A stretch of DNA of 61,989 nucleotides from Allosediminivita pacifica (lineage in GTDB: Bacteria; Pseudomonadota; Alphaproteobacteria; Rhodobacterales; Rhodobacteraceae), in NCBI RefSeq assembly GCF_003054175.1, contig NZ_QBKN01000028.1, forward strand, positions 1 through 61,989, read 5' to 3'. Made by a program: the position numbers and the translations under genes. Below, one piece after another: positions 42,558-50,639 of the stretch (within the stretch, counting starts at the first letter, position 1; each line of letters opens with the position of its first letter). The notes beneath the pieces were generated by a model that saw only the letters and a program-made list of their open reading frames with translations, was not told the origin of the DNA and did no database searches.

Positions 42558-44134
42558 GGAAACTGACAGGGACGGGCCTTCTGGCCTGCTCGACGGCCCT
42601 GATGCTCGCCACCGGGGCGTTCGCACAGGACCGGCCACTGCGCCTCGACGAGGCCGCCATCGGCGAAATCGACCCCGCGAAGGGCAGCGATTACGCCGAT
42701 ACCGTGCTGGCCGTGAACCTCTACGAACCGCTCGTCTACCCCAACCAGGGCGCGCCGGGCGTGCAGCCGTGGCTGGCCAGTGACTGGACCATCGACGGGC
42801 TCGACTACACCTTCACCATCCGCGACGGCGCGACCTTTGCCTCGGGCAACCCGGTCACGGCCGAGGACGTGGTTTATTCCTTCGAGCGCCTGATGGCGTT
42901 GGGGCAGGGGCCCTCGTCCCTCTTCGAGGGGCGTGTCGCCTCGGTCGAGGCGGTGGACGACAGCACCGTCACCTTCACGCTGACCGACCAGTTCGCGCCC
43001 TTCCTCGCCTCGCTGGTGCAGCTTTCCATCGTCGACAGCACGCTGGTGCAGGAGAATGCCGAGGAGGAATACGCTCCGAACTGGCTTTCCGCCAACAGCG
43101 CGGGCTCCGGCGCCTATGTGGTGACCGAGCACGACCCCCAGGTCGAAACCGTCATGGTGCCGAACGAGAACTACAACGGCCAGGCCATGGATGCCGCGGC
43201 ACCCGACGAGGTCACCTACCGCTACTCGCTCGAGGCCTCGACCGTGCGCGCGCTCATGGCCCGCGGCGAGCATGACATCTCCTCGCTCTGGCTGCCGCCC
43301 GAGGTTCTCAAGGCCATGGCGGACGAGGGCACCGTGCATCTCGAGGCCGAGCCCGGCGGGACCGGCGAGTATATCATGCTCAATACCCAGCGCCCGCCGC
43401 TCGACGACGTGCACTGCCGCCGCGCGCTGACGCTGGCCTACGACTACGCCACCACGCTGCAGCTTCTGTCGGTCACCGACGACATGGCGCAGGGCGTGGC
43501 GATGAACGGTCCCATGCCGCAGGGCTTCTTCGGGTCGAACCCAGATCGCCCGCCGCTGGCGCAGGACATGGAAGCGGCGCAGGCCGAACTGGCCGAATGC
43601 CAGTACTCGGTCGACGACTACCCGCTCGACCTTGCCTGGATCGCCGAGGTTCCGGCGCGCGAACGTCTGGCCCTGCTGATGCAGGCGACCTTCACGCAGC
43701 TCGGCTTCGACGTGAAGGTGACGCGGACGCCCTGGGCGCTCATCACCCAGCAGGTGACCGAGCCCGAAACCGCGCCCCACGCCATCGAGATTGCCGTTTC
43801 GGCCCGCACGCCGGACACCGACTCGCTTGCCTTCAACATGTTCAGCTCCAGCGTGCCGCACACCTGGATGTCGGCGACCTACCTTGCCGATGACGAAGTC
43901 GACCGCCTGCTGAACGAGGGCCGGACCGAGACGGACCCCGAAGCGCGTGCCGAGATCTACAAGGCCATGTCCGAACGTCTGCGTGACCTCGCCCCCGCCA
44001 TCTGGGCCTACGAGTTCACCGGCGTCTACGGCGTGCGCAATGGCGTCGAGGTCCCGAACCTGCAGGAGGAGGGCAAGCTTTACCCGATCTCCGGCTTCTC
44101 GATGCTGTTCAAGGACATCCAGGTCAACGACTGA
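42554..44134 (+). CDS. Dpp/Opp-type ABC transporter substrate-binding protein
   Basis: A 526-aa periplasmic receptor (SBP_bac_5). The signal peptide MRKLTGTGLLACSTALMLAT ends at AFA before QDRPL. The mature body has the typical EPLVYPNQGAPGVQPWLASD, FTIRDGATFASGNPVTAEDV and DYPLDLAWIAEVPARERLAL. AGAGGAAACAGG precedes the ATG. It is followed by an intrinsic terminator before the racemase gene, which should give more receptor than permease. The likely ligand is a small peptide, a cyclic dipeptide or a hydantoin-like compound, inferred from the neighbours. Confidence 0.92.
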   Translation: MRKLTGTGLLACSTALMLATGAFAQDRPLRLDEAAIGEIDPAKGSDYADTVLAVNLYEPLVYPNQGAPGVQPWLASDWTIDGLDYTFTIRDGATFASGNPVTAEDVVYSFERLMALGQGPSSLFEGRVASVEAVDDSTVTFTLTDQFAPFLASLVQLSIVDSTLVQENAEEEYAPNWLSANSAGSGAYVVTEHDPQVETVMVPNENYNGQAMDAAAPDEVTYRYSLEASTVRALMARGEHDISSLWLPPEVLKAMADEGTVHLEAEPGGTGEYIMLNTQRPPLDDVHCRRALTLAYDYATTLQLLSVTDDMAQGVAMNGPMPQGFFGSNPDRPPLAQDMEAAQAELAECQYSVDDYPLDLAWIAEVPARERLALLMQATFTQLGFDVKVTRTPWALITQQVTEPETAPHAIEIAVSARTPDTDSLAFNMFSSSVPHTWMSATYLADDEVDRLLNEGRTETDPEARAEIYKAMSERLRDLAPAIWAYEFTGVYGVRNGVEVPNLQEEGKLYPISGFSMLFKDIQVND

Positions 44135-44143
44135 TCCCTGTCT

Positions 44144-44175
44144 GCCGGGGCGGCCTGGTCCGTCCCGGTCTTTTT
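44144..44175 (+). terminator. Intra-operon intrinsic terminator after the binding-protein gene
   Basis: CCGGGGCGG, a seven-base loop and CCGTCCCGG form a 9-bp stem with one G-U pair, followed by TCTTTTT. It is ten bases past the receptor stop and within the operon, so it should end a share of transcripts and raise the receptor-to-permease ratio. Confidence 0.8.
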
Positions 44176-44210
44176 CCGAATTTCCCGACCACCCCGAGCG
44201 GAGACGCCCC

Positions 44211-44978
44211 ATGCGCGTTCTTTGGGTCAATCCCGTCGGCACGCCGCGGGATGACGAGATGATGGCCGAAACCCTCGCCGCCGCGGCCCGGCCCGGCACA
44301 CGGGGGACCGTCGTGTCCTACGCCCCCGGCACGGTGCCCGAACACCTCGAGTTCGACGCCTTCGAGGCCATGGCCGTGCCGCAGCTCGTCCGGACCGCCT
44401 GCCACGAGCGTGAAAACTTCGACGTCATGGTCATCGGCTGTTTCTACGACACCGCGCTCGAGGCCGCGCGCGAGGTGTCCGGCGAGATGATCGTCACCGG
44501 ACCCTGCACCGCCGCCCTGAGCTTTGCCGGTGCACTCGCCGGGCGCTTCTCGGTCCTCGCGGGGACCTCCAAGTCCGCCGCCCACATCCGCCCCCGCATC
44601 ACCGGCTACGGCGCCGCCGGGCAGCTCGCTTCCATCCGGACGCTGGGCCAGCTGCCGCCCGAGATGCGCGCCGATCCGGCGCTGACCGAGGGCCGCATCC
44701 GCACCGAGGCCCGCGCCGCCGTCGAGGAAGACGGCGCCGAGGCTATCGCGCTGGGCTGCACGCTCGAGATCGAGGCGGCGCTTCGGCTTGGTGACACACT
44801 GGGCGTCCCGGTGATCGACGCCGTGCGCGCGCCGCTCGGCCACGCCGAGATGCTGGCCCATGGCAAGGCATCCTTCGGCTGGTTGCCGGGCCGGGCCGGG
44901 GCGGCAGCCGCTCCCCCCGCCGCAGAGATCGCAGGTGCGCTCGCACCCCCCGACATCGCGAACCGAGTGGATTTCTGA
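44211..44978 (+). CDS. Asp/Glu/hydantoin racemase family protein
   Basis: A 255-aa protein of the Asp/Glu/hydantoin racemase family. The two catalytic cysteines are C77 (VIGCFYDTALEAA) and C183 (ALGCTLEIEAAL). MRVLWVNPVGTP fits the family start. Hydantoin racemases interconvert the enantiomers of 5-substituted hydantoins, so the placement among hyu genes agrees with the pathway. The C-terminus (RAGAAAAPPAAEI) is an unusual Ala/Pro-rich tail of about 25 residues. Its stop overlaps the permease start (TGATG). Confidence 0.9.
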   Translation: MRVLWVNPVGTPRDDEMMAETLAAAARPGTRGTVVSYAPGTVPEHLEFDAFEAMAVPQLVRTACHERENFDVMVIGCFYDTALEAAREVSGEMIVTGPCTAALSFAGALAGRFSVLAGTSKSAAHIRPRITGYGAAGQLASIRTLGQLPPEMRADPALTEGRIRTEARAAVEEDGAEAIALGCTLEIEAALRLGDTLGVPVIDAVRAPLGHAEMLAHGKASFGWLPGRAGAAAAPPAAEIAGALAPPDIANRVDF

Positions 44979-46012
44979 TGAACCCTGTCCTCCGACTCCT
45001 CCTTCAGCGGCTCGCCATATCGCTCCTCGTGCTCGTGGGCGTGTCGATCCTGATCTTCTTCGTGGCCCGCGTGGTGCCGGGCGATCCCGCGCGCATCGCG
45101 CTGGGCCCCAACGCCAGCCAGGCCGCCGTCGATGCCATGCGCGAGGCGCGCCACCTCAACGACCCGCTCATCATCCAGTACGGCTGGTTCGTGAGGGACC
45201 TCGCACAGGGCGACCTCGGCACTTCGCTCTATACCCGGCGGCCGGTGACGACGGATATCGCCGCCTACCTGCCGGCGACGCTCGAGCTTGTCTTCGTGGC
45301 GGGTGCCATGATGATCCTGCTGGGCCTGCCGCTGGGGCGGCTCGCCGCGCGCTATGCCAAGCGGGGACCCGACCATGCGGCGCGCTTTGCCGCGGTGGTC
45401 GCGGTCTGTACGCCGGCCTTCGTCTGGGGCGTGATCCTGCAGCTGCTGCTGGCCTACATCTGGCCGATCTTCCCGCTCGAGGGGCGCCTGTCCAACGGCG
45501 TCGACGCGCCGCCGGGGATCACCGGCTTCTACACGCTGGATTCCCTCATGGCGGGACAGTTCGCCACCTTCTTCGACGCGCTCTACCACCTGATCCTGCC
45601 CGCCACCGCGCTGGCGCTCTCGGGGATCGGCCAGTCGGCGCGCCTCACCCGGTCGTCGATGATCGAGACCTACCGCAAGCCCTTCATCGAGATGTCGCGC
45701 GCTTACGGTTTCCGCGAGGACCGTATCTCGCGCCGCTACGCCTTCCGCCCCGCGCTTATCCCGACGCTGACGATCCTGGGGCTCGACTTCGCGGCGATGC
45801 TCGCCAACGCCTTCCTCGTGGAAAGGGTCTTCGTCTGGCCGGGGCTCAGCCGCTACGGGGTGGAGGTGATCCTGCGCAAGGACCTCGACGCCATCGTCGG
45901 TGTGGTCCTCGTGATCGCGGCCATGTTCCTCGTCACCAACCTGATCGTCGACCTCATCGTGTCGATCATCAATCCCCGCATCCGCCTTGCCGAAAGGAGG
46001 GCCAAGTCGTGA
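44978..46012 (+). CDS. Dpp/Opp-type ABC transporter permease, DppB-like
   Basis: A 344-aa inner-membrane permease with six helices. Signature regions: FFVARVVPGDPARIALGPNA, GDLGTSLYTRRPV, RLTRSSMIETYRKPFIEMSR (EAA loop) and LVERVFVWPGLSRYGVEVIL. It is the first permease of the importer; the second, DppC-like, overlaps by four bases (GTGA). Confidence 0.92.
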   Translation: MNPVLRLLLQRLAISLLVLVGVSILIFFVARVVPGDPARIALGPNASQAAVDAMREARHLNDPLIIQYGWFVRDLAQGDLGTSLYTRRPVTTDIAAYLPATLELVFVAGAMMILLGLPLGRLAARYAKRGPDHAARFAAVVAVCTPAFVWGVILQLLLAYIWPIFPLEGRLSNGVDAPPGITGFYTLDSLMAGQFATFFDALYHLILPATALALSGIGQSARLTRSSMIETYRKPFIEMSRAYGFREDRISRRYAFRPALIPTLTILGLDFAAMLANAFLVERVFVWPGLSRYGVEVILRKDLDAIVGVVLVIAAMFLVTNLIVDLIVSIINPRIRLAERRAKS

Positions 46013-46857
46013 GCTCCAAGACATCCTCCGTCGCCTGGACCGAGTTCAAGTCGAACCCGATCTCGATCATCGGCCTGACGCTGGTCTGCTTCTGCATCGG
46101 GCTTGCGCTGCTGGCCGATTTCATAACGCCCTATCCCGCACACGTCGGGCCCATCGGCGATTTCACCGCCATCAACCAGGCCCCCTCGGCGGCGCACTGG
46201 TTCGGCACCGACACCATAGGGCGGGACCTGCTGACGCGGATCATCTACGGCTTCCGCCTGTCACTCATCATGGCGGTCATGGTGCTGTCGATCTCGATGC
46301 CCGTGGGCGTGGTGCTCGGCCTGCTGGCGGGCTACCTCGGGGGCTGGGTCGAGTTCGTGCTGATGCGTCTCACGGACATCTTCCTGGCCATTCCGCCGCT
46401 GGTGCTGGCCATGGCGATCATGGGCTTCCTGCCCGCGACGCTGACCAACGCCATGCTCGCCGTCACGGTCATGTGGTGGCCCTGGTACACGCGGCTCGTC
46501 TACAACGTGGTGCGCTCCGAGGCGCGCGAGGGCTACGTGCTTGCCGCCGAGGTCATCGGCGCCTCGCCCCTCCACACCATGTTCCGCGAGATCCTGCCAA
46601 ACTGCGTGCCGGCGATCCTGACCAAGCTGACGCTCGACGTGGGCTTCGTGGTGCTCATGGTGTCGTCGCTCAGCTTCCTCGGTCTCGGCGTGCAGCCGCC
46701 CACCCCGGATCTCGGGTCCATGGTGGCCGACGGCGCCAAGTACATGCCCGACGCATGGTGGCTTTCGATCTTTCCCGCGCTCGCGATCATGGTGCTCGTG
46801 CTCGGCTTCAACCTGCTGGGCGACGGGCTGCGCGAAGCCTTCGACGCGGAGGTGTGA
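46009..46857 (+). CDS. Dpp/Opp-type ABC transporter permease, DppC-like
   Basis: A 282-aa permease from the GTG at 46009 (GAAAGGAGG upstream, GTGA overlap with DppB). It has HWFGTDTIGRDLLTRIIYGF, the EAA loop AREGYVLAAEVIGASPLHTM and SLSFLGLGVQPPTPDLGSMV, all diagnostic for DppC. Six helices. A longer in-frame reading from 44860 is a shadow of the racemase and DppB genes. Confidence 0.92.
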   Translation: MSSKTSSVAWTEFKSNPISIIGLTLVCFCIGLALLADFITPYPAHVGPIGDFTAINQAPSAAHWFGTDTIGRDLLTRIIYGFRLSLIMAVMVLSISMPVGVVLGLLAGYLGGWVEFVLMRLTDIFLAIPPLVLAMAIMGFLPATLTNAMLAVTVMWWPWYTRLVYNVVRSEAREGYVLAAEVIGASPLHTMFREILPNCVPAILTKLTLDVGFVVLMVSSLSFLGLGVQPPTPDLGSMVADGAKYMPDAWWLSIFPALAIMVLVLGFNLLGDGLREAFDAEV

Positions 46858-46859
46858 CG

Positions 46860-47753
46860 ATGGCAGATCCCGTTCTCAAGGTCCGCGACCTGCACCTTGC
46901 CTTCCGCAAGGGGCGCCACACGACCGAGGTACTGCACGGCGTCTCGCTCCACGTGAACGCGGGCGAGAAGGTCGCGCTCGTCGGCGAAAGTGGCTCGGGC
47001 AAGTCGGTGACGGCGCAGCTCGCGCTGGCGCGGCTGCAGCAGGAAAAGGGTACGCTGGTCGACGGCCTGGTCGAGGTCGTGGGCCACGATGCCACCCATA
47101 GCCCCGCCGAGATCGCCCGCATCCGCGGCCACAGGGTCACGATGATCTTCCAGGACCCGACCTCGGCGCTGAACCCGGTCTTCCGCATCGGCGAGATCTT
47201 CACCCAGGTGCTGCGCGCCGGCGGCCAGAAGATTTCCGAGGCCGACGCCCGCAGGAAGGCCGAACAGGCCCTGGCCGAGGTGCACATCCCCGATCCCGCC
47301 CGCGCGCTCGACAGTTATCCGTTTCAGCTGTCGGGCGGCATGAACCAGCGTGTGATGATCGCCATGGCGCTTGCCAACGAACCCGAGCTGCTGCTCGCGG
47401 ACGAACCGGGCACGGCGCTCGACGTAACGGTGCAGGCGCAGACGCTGCGGCTCATGGACGAGATGGTGACGTCGAAGGGCACCGCCGTGCTCTTCATCTC
47501 GCACAACCTGTCGGTGGTGCGGGAATTCGCGGACCGGGTCTACGTCATCTACCGCGGCAAGATCGTCGAGCATGGCCGGACCGATCAGCTCTTCTCCGAT
47601 CCGCGCCACCCCTACACGCGGGCGCTCCTCTCGGCCGCGCCCAAGCTCATCGGTGGCGGTCTTCCGGACCTGCCCGAACATTCCGACGCCTTCCGCGATC
47701 CGCTGATCGTGCACGAGGGCTGCGGCGAACCCGACGACGAGGTGACGGCATGA
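46860..47753 (+). CDS. Dpp/Opp-type ABC transporter ATP-binding protein, DppD-like
   Basis: A 297-aa ATPase. Walker A GESGSGKSV (about 42-50), signature LSGGMNQRVMIAMALA, Walker B LLLADEPGTALDVT, and the C-terminal peptide-importer extension HPYTRALLSAAPKLIGG. The start ATG at 46860 is three bases after the DppC stop. The usual Cys-rich tail of Opp/Dpp ATPases (HEGCGEPDDEV) is partly present. Works as a heterodimer with the next protein. Confidence 0.92.
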   Translation: MADPVLKVRDLHLAFRKGRHTTEVLHGVSLHVNAGEKVALVGESGSGKSVTAQLALARLQQEKGTLVDGLVEVVGHDATHSPAEIARIRGHRVTMIFQDPTSALNPVFRIGEIFTQVLRAGGQKISEADARRKAEQALAEVHIPDPARALDSYPFQLSGGMNQRVMIAMALANEPELLLADEPGTALDVTVQAQTLRLMDEMVTSKGTAVLFISHNLSVVREFADRVYVIYRGKIVEHGRTDQLFSDPRHPYTRALLSAAPKLIGGGLPDLPEHSDAFRDPLIVHEGCGEPDDEVTA

Positions 47754-48571
47754 GCGAGGATACCCTCCTGCGGACGGTGCGCCTGTCCAAGACCTTCAAG
47801 GTGGGCGACCACGAGGTGCAGGCCCTCAAGGACGTGAACATCGACGTGCGGCGCGGCGAATGCCACGCGGTCGTCGGCGAAAGCGGCTCGGGCAAGTCGA
47901 CGCTCGCCAACATCATCCTGGGCATCTACCCGGCCACCTATGGCGAGGTGCAGTTCGACGGCGCGCCGCTGCGGCAGGACCGTCCGCGCGCCATGCGCCG
48001 TCGCATCCAGCTTGTGCAGCAGAACCCGCTTTCGTCGCTCAACATCCGCCGCCGCATCGGCAGCTCCATTCGGCTGCCGCTCGACGTGCACGGCATCGGC
48101 GACCGCGGCGGGCGCAAGGCGCGGGTCGAGGAACTGCTCGAAGAGGTCGGGCTCGAGCCCGAGATGGCCCGCCGCACGCCGGCCTCGCTTTCCGGGGGAC
48201 AGCGTCAGCGGGTCGCCATCGCGCGGGCGCTGGCCGCCGACCCGGATCTGATCGTGCTGGACGAGCCCACCTCGGCGCTCGACGTGCTGGTGCAGGCGCG
48301 CGTGCTCAAGCTGCTCGACCGGCTGCGGCGCGACCGCGGCCTGACCTACATCTTCATCACCCACGACCTTGCCGTGGTGCGGGCGCTTGCCGACCGGATC
48401 AGCGTCTTTGCCGAGGGCGAGCGGGTCGAGACCGGCACCACGGACGAGATTTTCAGCGCGCCCAAGGCCGCTTTCACCCGCCAGCTCATCGGCGCGGTGC
48501 CGGTCGCCAGCGACGAGGAAGAAGCCATGCGCGAGGCGATCCGCACGACGGGACGCGCCGGGGTGGCATAG
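47750..48571 (+). CDS. Dpp/Opp-type ABC transporter ATP-binding protein, DppF-like
   Basis: A 273-aa ATPase overlapping the previous gene by ATGA. Walker A GESGSGKST, Q-loop IQLVQQNPLSSLNIRRRIGS, signature LSGGQRQRVAIARAL and Walker B LIVLDEPTSALDVLVQ are all intact. The end TRQLIGAVP is typical of DppF. It completes the importer that started with the binding protein at 42554. Confidence 0.92.
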   Translation: MSEDTLLRTVRLSKTFKVGDHEVQALKDVNIDVRRGECHAVVGESGSGKSTLANIILGIYPATYGEVQFDGAPLRQDRPRAMRRRIQLVQQNPLSSLNIRRRIGSSIRLPLDVHGIGDRGGRKARVEELLEEVGLEPEMARRTPASLSGGQRQRVAIARALAADPDLIVLDEPTSALDVLVQARVLKLLDRLRRDRGLTYIFITHDLAVVRALADRISVFAEGERVETGTTDEIFSAPKAAFTRQLIGAVPVASDEEEAMREAIRTTGRAGVA

Positions 48572-48614
48572 CACGGGGCCGGGCGGCGCCCGGCGACACA
48601 GAAGGAAGAGACAG

Positions 48615-50636
48615 GTGGCGACACGCATCGGCGTCGACATCGGTGGCACGTTCACCGATCTCATTTACTATGACGAATCCACGGGCGAGACGGTCGAGGC
48701 CAAGGTGCCGACCGTCCCTCATGCCCCCGAGGAAGGGGTGATCCACGCGGTCCGCGATCACGTGCCGGTACAGGTCGTGCGCGACGCGGCCTACTTCCTG
48801 CACGGCACCACCGTGGGCCTCAACGCGCTGCTGGAGCGTCGCGGCGCCGAGGTCGGGCTGATCTCCACCGAGGGCTTCCGCGACGTGCTCGAAATCCGCC
48901 GCGGCGACCGGGCCGAGATGTACAACCTCTTCTGGGAGCAGCCCCCCGCGTTGGTCCCGCGCCGCCGCCGTCTCGGCATCCCCGAACGCGTCCGCGCAGA
49001 CGGCGCCGTACACCGCGCGCTGGACGAGGCCGCCGCGCGCGAGGCGATCCGCACCATCATGGCGCAAAAGGTCGATGCCATCGCCGTGGCGCTGATGAAC
49101 GCCTGGGCCAATCCCGAGCATGAACTGGCGGTCGAACGACTGATCCTGGACGAGGGCTTCGAGGGCGGTATCTCGCTCTCGCACCGCATCTCGGGCGAAT
49201 ATCGTGAATACGAACGCACCTCGACCACCGTCATCGACGCCTTCGTGCGCGGGCGCATGTCCAACTACCTGCGCCGGCTGGAAACCCGTCTGCAGGAGCT
49301 CGGCTTTTCCGGCACCGCGCTCATCACCCGCTCGGGCAGCGGCTCCATGACCTTTGCGGAGGCCGAAGACCGCCCCTTCGAGACCATCATGTCGGGCCCG
49401 GTCGGCGGTGCGCATGGCGCCTCCGAGATCGGCAAGGCGCTGGGGGTCGAGGCGCTCATCACCGCCGACGTGGGCGGGACGAGCTTCGATACCGCGTTGG
49501 TGCTGAACGGCGAGCCACAGGTGCTTTACGAGGGCGTCATCGACGGCATGCCGGTGCAGACCCCCTGGGTCGACGTGCGCTCCATCGGGGCAGGGGGCGG
49601 CTCGCTCGCCCACGTTGACCGAGGCGGGCTGATGCGCGTCGGTCCGCGCAGCGCGGGCGCCGTGCCGGGCCCTGCCTGCTACGGCAAGGGCGGGACCGAG
49701 CCGGCATTGACCGACGCGGCGGCCTACCTCGGGATGCTGGGGCCCGGTGAACTCGCCTCTGGCATCACCCTCGACATCGCGGCCTCCGAAACCGCACTGC
49801 ACACCGTCGCGGGTAAGCTGGGGCAGGACGTGGAAACCGTGGCCACCGGCGCGCTGCGCATTGCCTCGGCCGCCATGGGCGGCGCCATGCGCGAAGTGAC
49901 GGTCGAGCAGGGACTCGACCCGCGCGGCATGACGCTTTTGCCCTTCGGGGGGGCCGGGCCGCTCATGGCCTGCCTGCTGGCGGACGAACTGGGTATGTCC
50001 CGCATCGTCCTGCCGCCCTTCGCAGGTAACTTCTCGGCCTGGGGCCTGCTGGGCGCGGACCGCGTGCAGTCGGCCGCCCGCACGCTGGTGACGGATCTCG
50101 AAACAGACGGGCTGGCCCGGGCGCAGGCGCTTCTGACCGAGCTTCTGGCGGGTCTCGAAGAGCGCGGCGCGCGGCCCGACAGGGCCGTGGCGAGCGCAAG
50201 GCTGGACCTGCGCTACAAGGGGCAGGAGCACTCGCTAACGGTGGAGTTGCCCATGGAGGGCGGCCGCATCACGGCGGAACTGCCGCAGATCCTCGCCACC
50301 TTCGTCGAGGACTACGAAAAGACCTTCGGCGGCGTGCTCGACGAGCAGGTGGAAACCGTCGCCGTCCGCGCGACCTACACCGAGAAGCTCGCCAAGCGCG
50401 AGGTGAAGGTCCCGGCGCCGCAACCGGCCCCGGCCGAGGCCCGCAGTGTCGAGGCCTGGTCCTTCGCCACGGGCCGTCGCCTGACCTTCGCCATCGTGCC
50501 GCGTGACACCATCGCAGGCCCAATCGAGGGACCGTGCATCGTGACCGAGGCGACCTCCACCCTCTACGTCGATACCGGCTGGCGCATAACGCCCGGCGGC
50601 ATGGGCGAACTCATCCTCGAGCGCAAGGAGTCCTGA
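48615..50636 (+). CDS. hyuA: Hydantoinase/oxoprolinase family protein, HyuA subunit (2)
   Basis: A 673-aa HyuA from the GTG at 48615 with GAAGGAAGAG upstream. Motifs: RIGVDIGGTFTDLIYYDEST, HGTTVGLNALLERRGAEVGL, ITADVGGTSFDTALVLNG, GAGGGSLAHVDRGG and GPACYGKGGTEPALTDAAAY. It differs clearly from the HyuA at 35022; the ADVGGTSFD form points to another subfamily (N-methylhydantoinase type). It lies four bases before HyuB 3, forming a pair. Confidence 0.92.
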   Translation: MATRIGVDIGGTFTDLIYYDESTGETVEAKVPTVPHAPEEGVIHAVRDHVPVQVVRDAAYFLHGTTVGLNALLERRGAEVGLISTEGFRDVLEIRRGDRAEMYNLFWEQPPALVPRRRRLGIPERVRADGAVHRALDEAAAREAIRTIMAQKVDAIAVALMNAWANPEHELAVERLILDEGFEGGISLSHRISGEYREYERTSTTVIDAFVRGRMSNYLRRLETRLQELGFSGTALITRSGSGSMTFAEAEDRPFETIMSGPVGGAHGASEIGKALGVEALITADVGGTSFDTALVLNGEPQVLYEGVIDGMPVQTPWVDVRSIGAGGGSLAHVDRGGLMRVGPRSAGAVPGPACYGKGGTEPALTDAAAYLGMLGPGELASGITLDIAASETALHTVAGKLGQDVETVATGALRIASAAMGGAMREVTVEQGLDPRGMTLLPFGGAGPLMACLLADELGMSRIVLPPFAGNFSAWGLLGADRVQSAARTLVTDLETDGLARAQALLTELLAGLEERGARPDRAVASARLDLRYKGQEHSLTVELPMEGGRITAELPQILATFVEDYEKTFGGVLDEQVETVAVRATYTEKLAKREVKVPAPQPAPAEARSVEAWSFATGRRLTFAIVPRDTIAGPIEGPCIVTEATSTLYVDTGWRITPGGMGELILERKES

Positions 50637-50639
50637 TTT